NCBI GenBank assembly: GCA_012295275.1
Contig: CM022676.1
Span: 8,451,086 to 8,478,585 of the forward strand
Reading direction: 5' to 3'
Length of the DNA: 27,500 bases
DNA from: Chrysomallon squamiferum
Lineage: Eukaryota > Mollusca > Gastropoda > Neomphalida > Peltospiridae
Each line of letters opens with the position of its first letter. Within the stretch, counting starts at the first letter, position 1. A program made the translations under genes and the position numbers. Under the pieces are notes generated by a model. It was not told the origin of the DNA. It did not search any database and was given only the letters and a program-made list of their open reading frames with translations. Below, in pieces: positions 1 through 9,080 of this stretch.

Positions 1-43
<43 letters not shown>

Positions 44-204
44 TATATACGTGTATACATACTCACTCACTCACACACACACACACACACAAAGAAAATA
101 ACTGGTTACTGACTAAAAATATCCGATTTATTCTGCTACGGTTAAAATGCTGAACATCTAAACTAACAACAACGTTGAACTATATATAAACAGACAGACA
201 GACA

Positions 205-243
<39 letters not shown>

Positions 244-765
244 GTATATGTATGTATGTATGTATGTGTGTATATTATATATGTTTTTCTGTGTGCCCAT
301 GTGTGTGTGTGTGTATGTATATATATATATATAGGTGTGAATGTGTATATGTATGTATGTATGGATATATGCTATGTATGTATATGTATGTATATGTTTG
401 TGTGTGTGTGTGTGTGTTTGTGCCCGAAAATATAAAATTTGATCAAGTTATCATATTGTGATACTATTCAGGATAAATATTTGTGTATATTTATACATGT
501 GTGTATATATATTTCTTTGTGTGCGTGCGTGCGTGTACTCACAGATACACACATATGTGGACGTGCGTATTAGTATACGTTTCTGTTGATATTAGTACTA
601 GGAGTAATAGTAGTAGTAGTTGTTGTAAAGTAGTTATAGTAACAGTAGTAGAAGCAGCAGCTATTGTTCAGGTTGAAGTAGTAGCAGTAGTAAGTAGTAG
701 AAGCAGCAGTAGTAATCATCATTGTGTTGTTGTTGTCGTTGTGGCAGCATCATTAATTTTTTTAG
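1..765. repeat. Microsatellite-dense non-coding flank (likely intron of the mucin-like gene)
   Basis: It opens with (GT)20 at 1-40, followed by CA runs near 70-91 and 207-240, TATG/GT/TA runs from 241 to 415, and a GTA/CAG-type trinucleotide stretch from about 600 to 750. The open frames here are low-complexity readings of these repeats. No upstream exon of the downstream gene is convincing. Because the first recognisable exon begins at a splice acceptor rather than a start codon, this stretch is best read as intron. Confidence 0.7.
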
Positions 766-1705
766 CAATACCAGACACTGACGTTAATTCAAATTGCAGT
801 TTCAACGAACCCAACTACAGCAGTGCTAACTACAACACCGAGTAGGAGGACTACACCAACAACGACAACATCAACAACGACAACGACAACCACACCAACA
901 ACAACAACTACTCCAACGACGACCACACCAACAACGACAACTACAACAACGACCACACCAACAACAACAACTACACCAACGACGACCACACCAACAACGA
1001 CAACTACACCAACAACAACCACACCAACAACAACCACACCAACAACAACTACACCAACAACTACTACACCAACGACGACCACCACACCAACAACATCAAC
1101 AACGACGACCACACCAACAACGACAACTACACCAACAACAACTACTCCAACAACGACGACCACACCAACAACTACTCCAACAACGACGACAACACCAACA
1201 ACGACAACTACACCAACAACTACTCCAACAACGACGACTACACCAACAACAACTACTCCAACAACGACGACAACACCAACAACGACAACTACACCAACAA
1301 CAACTACTCCAACAACGACGATAACGCCAACAACGACAACTACACCAACAACAACTACTCCAACAACGACGACTACACCAACAACAACTACTCCAACAAC
1401 GACGACTACACCAACAACGACTACACCAACAACTACTACTCCAACAACGACGACTACACCAACAACGACAACTACACCAACAACAACTACACCAACAACG
1501 ACAACTCCAACAACGACAACTACACCAACAACTACACCAACAACGACAACTACACCAACAACTACTCCAACAACGACAACTACACCAACGACAACTACAC
1601 CAACAACTACTCCAACAACAACTACACCAACGACAACTACACCAACAACTACTCCAACAACGACAACTACACCAACAACAACTACGCCTACAAATGGACA
1701 ACAAT
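766..1705 (+). CDS. Mucin-type Thr/Pro-repeat exon of a type I membrane glycoprotein (internal exon, first in window)
   Basis: About 900 bases encode dozens of tandem units of three to five threonines followed by one proline, using mixed Thr codons (ACA, ACG, ACT, ACC) and mostly CCA for Pro. Such PTS domains are heavily O-glycosylated, extended and extracellular in mucins. The frame stays open throughout. The exon ends at 1705 before a strong donor (GTAAGTAT), leaving one nucleotide of a codon (phase 1). The acceptor is uncertain. TTTTTTTAG at 758-765 has the best pyrimidine tract and gives a phase 0 start. AG at 798-799 gives phase 1, matching all downstream introns. No ATG or signal peptide is visible, so upstream exons lie outside the window. 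The number of repeats is probably polymorphic. The opposite strand is also open, but only as a shadow of the repeat. Confidence 0.72.
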
Positions 1706-2067
1706 GTAAGTATACATTTTGTATATTCTTATATTAATATATATGTGTGTGTGTGTTATTCTTATATTTTTGTTTCTTTTCTTCTTTCTTTTCTTTTTCT
1801 TTAATCTTCTTCTTCTTCATTATTATTATTATTATTATTATTAACATTATTATTTTATTGTTGTTATTGTTGTTATTATTGTTGTCAGTAGTAAAACTAT
1901 TATTACTATTGCTATTACTATTACTACTACTACTATTTCTACTACTACTACTTCTAATTCCAATTCTACTACTACTACTACTACCACTACTTCTATTACT
2001 ACTACTATACTGCTTCTACTACTACTACCACTTCTATTACTACTACCACTAATTCTACTGTCAAATT

Positions 2068-2099
<32 letters not shown>

Positions 2100-2184
2100 T
2101 TCCTATTCTTATTAATTTAGTTGTTGCAGTCAAAAATATTATTATTGCGGCTATTTTTTTTTTTTTTTTTTTTTTCTTCTTCTT

Positions 2185-2215
<31 letters not shown>

Positions 2216-2244
2216 TTATTATTATTATTATTATTTTATTTCAG
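1706..2244 (+). repeat. Intron 1 of the mucin-like gene, filled with trinucleotide repeats
   Basis: It begins GTAAGT and ends TTATTTCAG. Inside are T-rich and (ATT/CTA)n stretches from 1800 to 2100, then T22 at 2154-2175, (CTT)13 at 2176-2214 and (ATT)7 at 2215-2235. The last two run directly into the splice acceptor, so the polypyrimidine tract is itself a microsatellite. The (CTT)n(ATT)n block is the left arm of an inverted repeat described in the findings. Confidence 0.7.
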
Positions 2245-2352
2245 TGACCAAAACAACAGCAGCACAAAACTCGAGTGAGTATAATTTACGTAATCTTTAA
2301 ACTAGGCAAACAATAATAATAATAATAGTAATAATAAGAATAATAATAATAA

Positions 2353-2383
<31 letters not shown>

Positions 2384-2389
2384 AAGAAG
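2179..2389. repeat. 51-bp perfect inverted repeat of trinucleotide repeats enclosing micro-exon 2
   Basis: The left arm 2179-2229 is (CTT)12(ATT)5 and the right arm 2339-2389 is (AAT)5(AAG)12. The right arm is the exact reverse complement of the left, including the position of the switch between the two motifs. The 109-base spacer (2230-2338) contains the whole micro-exon and both of its splice sites. In a transcript from the + strand this can fold into a long intronic duplex. Confidence 0.85.
2245..2274 (+). CDS. Micro-exon 2 of the mucin-like gene (30 nt, juxtamembrane stalk)
   Basis: It is bounded by TTTCAG and GTGAGTAT, both canonical. Joined to the single base left by the previous exon it reads L-T-K-T-T-A-A-Q-N-S and leaves one base. 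It is phase 1 at both ends, so inclusion or skipping keeps the frame. The composition remains Thr/Ala-rich, as expected of the end of a mucin stalk. Its last residues N-S join to T of the next exon, making an N-glycosylation sequon NST across the splice junction. It lies in the loop of a 51-bp inverted repeat. The short length lowers certainty, but the frame continues correctly on both sides. Confidence 0.62.
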
Positions 2390-2392
2390 AAT

Positions 2393-2433
<41 letters not shown>

Positions 2434-2782
2434 TAGCTACAGTAATCTGAAAAAGGAACGCTAGTATTATTTTAACAGGAAAATAAAAATCTAATTTTAT
2501 AATTTATACAGACGCTTGTTAGTTGGAGTTATCTTTCTTTGATCATGTACTGTTTACGCCTAGTACACCAAATTACACTGTTGTGTCAATCGTAGATTCT
2601 TTTATAAAGTATTAAACGTTATTAACTAGCTACTGTTAACGCACATGTGTATGAGACTAAACCTATGAAATATCCATTAAATGAAAATATAACACAAAAG
2701 AATAAAATTATTTTAATTTGATATCAGAGATTAAATGACTTATTGCCGTTTCTTTATGTGTTTTCCTTCTGTTACATTTCAG
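2275..2782 (+). repeat. Intron 2 of the mucin-like gene
   Basis: It begins GTGAGTAT and ends TTACATTTCAG. The 5' third holds (AAT)n, (AAG)12 and (AAT)n at 2312-2432. The remainder, 2433-2780, is unique AT-rich sequence with no further feature that I can name. Confidence 0.62.
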
Positions 2783-2812
2783 CTATCGGACCTCGTTATG
2801 GTGCCGTAACAG
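2783..2812 (+). CDS. Micro-exon 3 of the mucin-like gene (30 nt, juxtamembrane stalk)
   Basis: It is flanked by ACATTTCAG and GTATTTTT. With the carried base A it reads T-I-G-P-R-Y-G-A-V-T and leaves a G. It is phase 1 on both sides and the same length as the preceding micro-exon, so either or both can be left out in frame. The donor is weaker than the others in this gene (GTATTT). The following intron starts almost at once with a T-run and (TC)50. Confidence 0.6.
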
Positions 2813-3344
<532 letters not shown>

Positions 3345-3452
3345 TTAAGACGGATCTGTTTTTTCTCGTGTGGCTGATACCACTTTTGTTTCTATTTTTA
3401 ATTCTGCTCATTTTGTGTCTCTGGTGTTGTCTCTGCGCTGGTTTCTGTAAAA
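3345..3452 (+). CDS. Transmembrane exon 4 of the mucin-like gene
   Basis: The exon is 108 nt, phase 1 at both ends, with acceptor TTTTTAG and donor GTAAGTAT. It encodes V-K-T-D followed by about 28 almost purely hydrophobic residues (LFFLVWLIPLLFLFLILL and on), then a Cys-rich membrane exit with five cysteines (C-L-W-C-C-L-C-A-G-F-C) and K. The basic stretch R-R-R-K-R at the start of the next exon is a classic stop-transfer signal. This gives a single-pass type I topology: mucin stalk outside, tail inside. The membrane-proximal cysteines could be palmitoylated (inference). Omitting this exon keeps the frame and would give a protein without a membrane anchor. Confidence 0.78.
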
Positions 3453-3504
3453 GTAAGTATACAGAAGTACGTACGTACGTACCGACACAAGCACAACTCA
3501 ATGG

Positions 3505-3548
<44 letters not shown>

Positions 3549-3649
3549 TGAGTTTTATGTATGTATGTGTGTGTATATATATGTATATATGAATATGAAC
3601 AAATAAATATTCAGATGCAAAATATTAATAAACTGACGTAATGTCACAG

Positions 3650-3742
<93 letters not shown>

Positions 3743-3889
3743 AATTAAAGTACTAGTAAAATGTCTCTGTTTTAAAGTTGCTACATTTGAGAACCTAATA
3801 TACACTTAATACATATATATAATGTATGTACATCATCATCATCATCAATATTATCTTTATTATTGTTATTATTATTATTATTATTAAAG
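3453..3889 (+). repeat. Intron 4 of the mucin-like gene with a GA tract
   Basis: It begins GTAAGTAT and ends (ATT)nAAAG. It contains (GTAC)n near 3468-3481, (GT)n at about 3505-3538, (AG)n of 81 bases at 3656-3736, and (CAT)n(ATT)n from 3830 to the acceptor. The AG tract is complementary to the CT tracts in intron 3. Confidence 0.65.
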
Positions 3890-4251
3890 GAAGACGAAAA
3901 CGCGTGAAACCTGAAGAACCGGTTCACACCGCAAAACACCAGATCTGGTTTGTAAGCGCCGGTTCAGACAAACCCGACAAAATACCAATGGGTGCGGGAT
4001 ACATTAAACTCGAGGACAGTCCTGAATACGAAACTGGTGCAACTGCGGGGGTGATAATCAGCACGTTAAACGGTCCCTTTCTGGCGTTGGACCCCGTCGT
4101 AGCCGCTTCAGATGAAATGACGTCGTCTAAAGACGGAAAACGTCGTCAAAAGAAGAAGAAGAATAAGAGAGGGAAAACTCGCAGAAAGGAAAATATCAGC
4201 GGATCAGCTGGGGATCGAGGGAGGAATTTTCAGCAGAGAAGACGAAAGTAG
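3890..4251 (+). CDS. Cytoplasmic-tail exon 5 of the mucin-like gene (last exon, frame-1 reading)
   Basis: The exon opens with basic R-R-R-K-R after the transmembrane segment. It continues as non-repetitive, coding-quality sequence including HQIWFVSAGSDKPDKIP, a YIKL sequence of the YxxPhi sorting type (codons from 4000), DSPEYETG, and a hydrophobic patch around GVIISTLNGPFLALDP. A strongly basic NLS-like run (K-R-R-Q-K-K-K-K-N-K-R) follows at about 4138-4170. This frame then reads a low-complexity basic/Gly stretch to TAG at 4249-4251. An overlapping frame carries better sequence to a later stop, so this C-terminus may be wrong. No known domain is recognised. The tail resembles no family that I can name. 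Confidence 0.68.
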
Positions 4252-4354
4252 ATTTCTATTTTTAGACGCTGCACCCGATTCGTACGTTCCCGTGGAGCCG
4301 GTTAGTGCCGAAGATTACGAAAAGCAAAAACTTGGCGCTCAAACGGAAGTTTGA
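4172..4354 (+). other. Probable true C-terminus of the mucin-like gene in the +1-shifted frame
   Basis: Starting within a frame open from 4121, codons from about 4172 read GKLAERKISADQLGIEGG, then IFSREDESRFLFLDAAPD, then SYVPVEPVSAEDYEKQ, ending at TGA 4352-4354. The sequence is acidic, non-repetitive and codon-balanced, unlike the frame-1 ending. It is one base out of register with the upstream tail, so a one-base indel near the AAG/GGGAAAA run, a programmed +1 shift or an unseen splice is needed to reach it. I consider an indel or assembly error the simplest explanation. Confidence 0.5.
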
Positions 4355-4613
4355 AACTCGAAAACGAAGGCGTATTTCAGCAACACAGAACAAAAATACA
4401 CTTAGACAGACAAACTGAAATTTACAAAATAGGAACGAATTTTTTTTATTATTATTATTATTTATTTTTTCATCGCTTCTGCTAAGTTATTAATAATATT
4501 CATCGCCATTTGCAAATTGTGTTAGAATCTAATGAGAAAATTTTTATGTTTTTCAGAGGGCATACTGTTATCGTATTCATATTCTGCTTTTAATTTTTGT
4601 TACTGTTGTTGTT

Positions 4614-4654
<41 letters not shown>

Positions 4655-5045
4655 TCTTATTCCTGCTAATATTACTACTATTATTTAGTACTATTATCAT
4701 TATTGTTAATGTTGAAGTTATTATTATTAAATTTATTGTTATAGTCATATTCAGCAGCATTATTATCATCTTCATCATCATCATAATCATTCTTATTACT
4801 CCCCCTAGTACTACTACTACTGCTACTTCAACTACTACTTTTACTATTTAATATTATTGTCATTGTTGTTAATGTTGAAGTTGTTTGTTCATTTATTGGT
4901 ATTTTTTATTATTTCTTTATTATTTTACTTATTTATTTATTTATTTATTTATTTATTTGTATGTTTGTTTCTTTGTTTGTTGCTTTCTTTCTTTGTTATT
5001 TTAATATATATAATTTTTACTAATTTAATTATTTGCTTATCTGCT

Positions 5046-5092
<47 letters not shown>

Positions 5093-5369
5093 TTGTCTGT
5101 TATATGAATTTGACTTCAGTTCATCACAGCTATCTCTAAATCTGCTCACTTGACAATAGTATCTCTGAAAAAGTCAACATTCTTTTTTTATTTATATTTA
5201 ACAGAAGTAAAAACCACCTCTTTTTACTTATTATTTTGCTTTGTCTGTTTATTATTTTATTTTTTTCATAGCTTACATGTAGGCCTGGATCCATCCATCC
5301 ACACATCCTCACATCCATACATCCGTCAATACATACATACATACATACATACATTATTCATACATACAT

Positions 5370-5404
<35 letters not shown>

Positions 5405-5484
5405 TACATGCATGCATGCATACATACACACACACATACATACATGCATACATACATCCATCCACACATCCATACATCCGTCAG

Positions 5485-5516
<32 letters not shown>

Positions 5517-5900
5517 TACATTCATGCATACATATATTCATACATACATATTTGTATAAATATCATAGTACATCCATATATATATATATACTTACAGAAA
5601 TAAATTTGAACGTACATTTTTGCATACACCTACATATTCAGATATATAGGTATCAACTTATATGCACATACACATAAATATACATACTGATAGAAACATA
5701 ATTTGAAAAAATATATATAAAGAAAATAATAATAATATTAAAAAAAAAAAACTAATAAACAAACAAAGTAATAAATAAATAAAATAAAAAAACGAAAACA
5801 AATACAAAACAACAGACATGTCACTGACATTAGCAGAAAATACTCGTCATTAAATATCCATCAGTTATTTTAAATTATACAGAACACTCATTTAATCTCG
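4355..5900. repeat. Non-coding stretch: 3' flank then trinucleotide, poly(T) and CATA repeats
   Basis: It holds (ATT)n near 4447-4462, (CAT)n at 4616-4652, mixed ATT/CAT/ACT trinucleotides to about 4850, (TTTA)n at 4919-4958, a 43-base poly(T) at 5048-5090, and (CATA/CATC/CACA)n from about 5290 to 5560. Apparent open frames over 5150-5680 on both strands are readings of CATA repeats. I see no gene. Confidence 0.75.
4726..4731 (+). terminator. Possible variant poly(A) signal ATTAAA for the mucin-like gene
   Basis: An ATTAAA hexamer lies about 375 bases after the later stop codon and is followed by T-rich sequence. No AATAAA occurs nearer. In DNA this AT-rich the match may be chance. Confidence 0.18.
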
Positions 5901-6091
5901 GCTCTCCCTACAGACACGAAATACTCTCCTAACACCTGCCAAATACACGATACATTACATAACTACTTTTAAATAAAAAAAACAAGTCTAGACATATCGT
6001 TGCATACATCGGTATAGGGCAGTGTGGAGAAGATGTATTTATGTTTGTATGTGTTTGTGTGTATGTGTGTGTGTGTGTGTGTGTAAATATG

Positions 6092-6179
<88 letters not shown>

Positions 6180-7176
6180 TAAATAAAAACTAACATCCTA
6201 AGATGACCTCTGATTATTTAACAATCGCAATAACAGAATAATTTTCTCTTGTTTTGATGAACGTAATTATAAATAAACAGAGCTATTTACGTGGTGTCTT
6301 CTGTATTTACTTTTGATGATAGGGATGATGAAATTGTGCATATATAAACATACATATACACACACCCACACACCCAACACACACACACTATATTATACAT
6401 ATGCACCATATGTACACGCATAGATATATAAAGACAGACAGACAGACACATAGATTAACTGACTGAATGAATGATAGGTAGATAGATATGTAGACAGGTA
6501 GTTAGGTAAACAGGGAGACAGATAAATAGATATATTGAAACATAGATAGAGACAGATACATGTAGCTAGATGAAAAAAATACTGATAGATAAATAGATAG
6601 AGAAATGTGTAGATTCGTAGATACATAAGTAGATATGTAGCCAGATTCGTACATAAGTACAAACATATACAAACATATGCGGCGGGTACGGTGACAAAAT
6701 CGATTTTTATTTTATTTCATCCCTTCATTTTATCATCATCATTATCATCATCATCATCATCATCATCATTCTTATTACATTATACATAACTATTTTCTGA
6801 ATATAAAAAGTTCAACAATCTACGTCACACCATCAGCCAAGACACAAAATATCGTAGACAAATATCATCAAAAATGGCTGTAGGTACATCTACGTTTCTG
6901 AAAATCACGCGAACAAGATTTGAAAAAATATATATTTTTTGTTTTTGTTTTCAATAACAAAATAAACGTCTCTCTCTCTCTTCAAAGCAAACAGATTGAT
7001 GATAATATTTGAAATGGTGCTTTCAAACCAGTGATCTATGTCAGATCACTTCATGCAAATGAGATACATTTTCATTATCTTCAATCATCAAAGCAAAACA
7101 AGCTATTCAACAGAAGACGTTTCTCTTAAATCAAAGCAAGTAGGCTGCACAATGGAATATATTACGAACAGAATGG
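5901..7176. other. Non-coding stretch with GA, GATA and CAT repeats and some unique sequence
   Basis: It holds (GT)n near 6058-6084, (GA)n at 6095-6176, CA runs near 6355-6390, a (GATA)/(GACA)-type block at 6430-6620, and (CAT)n at 6731-6768. The intervals 6180-6340 and 6790-7170 are unique AT-rich DNA. I find no supported exon in them. Confidence 0.65.
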
Positions 7177-7262
7177 ATGAAACGGGTCTGTTTGTTTAAA
7201 CTGATGTTTGGCAAAAAGAAGAAAGATTTGTTCTGTGTTAGCGGCCGTAAGAGTCCGGAAGG

Positions 7263-7275
7263 CCAACAGAGGGCG
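7263..7275 (+). promoter_or_regulatory. CTCF-like core motif
   Basis: CCAACAGAGGGCG matches the bilaterian CTCF core (CCANNAGRKGGC type) apart from A in place of the usual C/G at position 4. It sits in a small island of unique sequence (about 7160-7310), with repeats on both sides, between the mucin-like gene and the next candidate promoter. A single motif match is weak evidence of binding. Confidence 0.3.
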
Positions 7276-7310
7276 TTGTTCTTATACGTCATTAGAACTG
7301 AATATCAAAA

Positions 7311-7355
7311 TTGTTATCTGTGTGTGTGCGTGCGTGCGTGTGTGTATGTGTGTAC

Positions 7356-7396
<41 letters not shown>

Positions 7397-7590
7397 GAGA
7401 GAGAGAGAAAGAAAGAGGGAGAGAGAGAGAGATGGATAGATATAAAAAAATATAGATGTATAAATATATATATATAGATAAGACAGAGAATATTCAAATC
7501 CTAAAACACATACATACTTACACACACACACAAACGCACACATATATACACATCTACTTCATACACATACATCCATACATACGAATGTAG

Positions 7591-7625
<35 letters not shown>

Positions 7626-7790
7626 TATACATACATATACATACATACATATAAAATATATATATATATACATGTATGTGTTGGTATAAGTATGTATGTA
7701 GGTGTGGGTGTGGCTGTATATATGTATGTATTTATATATATATATATGTATGTATGTATTTTAGGATTTGAATGGTCTCTGTCTTGTGTA
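7311..7790. repeat. Dinucleotide and tetranucleotide repeat block
   Basis: It holds (GT)n at about 7317-7383, (TA)n, (GA)n at 7396-7430, TA runs, CA runs at 7519-7545 and 7592-7622, and (TATG/TACA)n to about 7760. Open frames on both strands here are repeat readings. Confidence 0.8.
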
Positions 7791-7799
7791 CGCATGATG

Positions 7800-8383
7800 A
7801 TGTATACGTACTTTAGACACGATCGATGCGGTTACGAGCGCGCACTTTAAACAAACAATATTTCATGATATATCGCTGTCCCATTCGCGCGCTCGATATG
7901 TATCGATCCGAGGCAGAATTTCAACCTTTCGAGTGATTAACAATTCATTTAAGCGATAATTTGTCACAGAAAGAAAAAAAAAAAAAAAAAAAAAAAAATC
8001 TTCGGACACCGAGAACCATGAAAACATTTTACCCGACTGTGTTTATTGCCATAGAAACCGAGATCTCGCCGATGGTCCGAATCTGTCTCTATGGAAATGA
8101 CGCCGACCGCGCATGCGCATGCCGTCTGGGAAAAAAACGACATCGGGAGAACGAGAGTGACAGCTGCGGTGAAGAACAGCGATCAGTACAACAACGAAAT
8201 ATCGAAAAGATGCAACGTGACACCGTGTACGTCTACAGACAGCGTTAGTACACGAGTGTCGTCAACGTAGGACGGTGCTGTCGTCTTTGCCAACGTTGCT
8301 AATTGATTAATTTGTTTATTTATTTATTTTGTTGAATAGAAAGAGACTTTATTTAAAAAAAAAAAAAAAAAAAAAAAGCAAAT
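7800..8383 (+). promoter_or_regulatory. CpG-bearing promoter-like region upstream of the MGNGSS exon
   Basis: CpG dinucleotides are common here against a CpG-poor background, for example in GAGCGCGC and TTCGCGCGCTCG. At 8108-8119, CGCGCATGCGCA is a perfect NRF-1-type site. At 8045-8058, ATTGCCATAGAAAC resembles an RFX X-box, and a weaker version lies near 8085-8098. A 76-codon open frame from the ATG at 8018 lies inside and is more likely leader or chance than protein. Between 8250 and the start codon I see no splice acceptor, so the untranslated leader probably lies in the same exon. A 23-base poly(A) run at 8355-8377 lies just before the start codon. Confidence 0.45.
8108..8119. promoter_or_regulatory. 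NRF-1-type palindrome
   Basis: It matches all twelve positions of YGCGCATGCGCR. NRF-1 (Drosophila ewg, sea urchin P3A2) is a conserved animal activator that binds near start sites of housekeeping genes. It lies about 270 bases upstream of the candidate start codon. Confidence 0.5.
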
Positions 8384-8452
8384 ATGGGAAACGGCTCTTC
8401 AATAGATACAACGAAAACGGTGTTTCTGAGCATAAATGGAAAAGAAGAGAAG
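8384..8452 (+). CDS. Candidate first coding exon (MGNGSS...); possibly of a xanthine dehydrogenase/aldehyde oxidase-type enzyme
   Basis: The ATG has a favourable context (AAATATGG). It is followed by 23 codons reading MGNGSSIDTTKTVFLSING then KEEK, and a strong donor AAG|GTAGGT in phase 0. The start MGNGSS fits an N-myristoylation consensus (Gly2, Ser5/6). The ending VFLSINGKEEK is reminiscent of the first beta strand of the N-terminal 2Fe-2S domain of xanthine dehydrogenase and aldehyde oxidase (pattern like L-F-x-V-N-G-K). As I recall, exon 1 of those genes also ends in phase 0 just after this point. No second exon with the Fe-S cysteines is visible to the window end, so intron 1 would exceed 19 kb. 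The exon is moderately supported; the family assignment is weak. It could be any other myristoylated protein. Confidence 0.42.
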
Positions 8453-8514
8453 GTAGGTCATAGGTTTTATTTCTTTTTATTGAATTACATCATATGTTTT
8501 TTTTTTTTTAATTA

Positions 8515-9080
8515 CGCTTTAATACGGTGTTGTAAGTTTTGAGTTATAGTTGAATACGGTGCTATAAGTTCGAATGACAGTTTAATAGTAGATGTTCATG
8601 GAATGAGAAATAGAGTTTAAGTACAATGTGAACTTTATACGTAAAAACAAAATACTTTCCAACGTAAATTTTAAGTGTTTAGGAAGATTAAAAATGCTAG
8701 TTGAATATAATGTTATAATTCTGAATTATAGTTTAATACAATGTTATAAGACTGAATTATAGATTAATACAATGTTATAGACTGATTTACTGCTATAAGT
8801 TTGAATTATAGTTTAATACAATGTTATACATTTGAATTATAGTTTAACACAGTGATATAAATTTGAGTTAAAGTTTAATACAATGTCATAAGTCTGAATA
8901 GCAGTGTGATGCAATGTTCAACGTTTGAATTATAGTTTAATACTGTGGTATAAATTGAAATATAACTTTAATATAATGTCATAAGTTTGAATAGCAATGT
9001 TCAACGTTTGAAGTATAGTTTAGTACTCTCTGAAATCTTCGTAATTATGGTTTAATACAAAGCTAAATGATTGAATAATT
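8515..9080 (+). repeat. Degenerate 31-bp tandem repeat array
   Basis: A unit like GAATTATAGTTTAATACAAT followed by GTTATAAGTTT recurs with diverged copies. The GTTTAATAC anchor or its variants start at 8517, 8549, 8580, 8731, 8762, 8811, 8842, 8873, 8904, 8935 and 8966, so most steps are exactly 31 bases. The array is old and mutated. It lies in the presumed first intron. Confidence 0.72.

Noticed and set aside
789-1704. Long minus-strand open frames (Val/Gly or Cys/Ser/Trp repeats) opposite the Thr/Pro exon
   Set aside because: They are reverse readings of the ACN/CCA repeat. Splice junctions and downstream exons support only the plus strand.
5150-5677. 175-codon open frame rich in His/Thr/Tyr/Ile
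   Set aside because: It reads CATA/CACA microsatellites and is open in several frames and both strands.
7961-8248. 95-codon open frame in the CpG-rich region
   Set aside because: It starts within a poly(A/AAG) run without a good start and has no recognisable domain. It lies in a likely promoter/leader. A 76-codon version from the ATG at 8018 is possible but unsupported.
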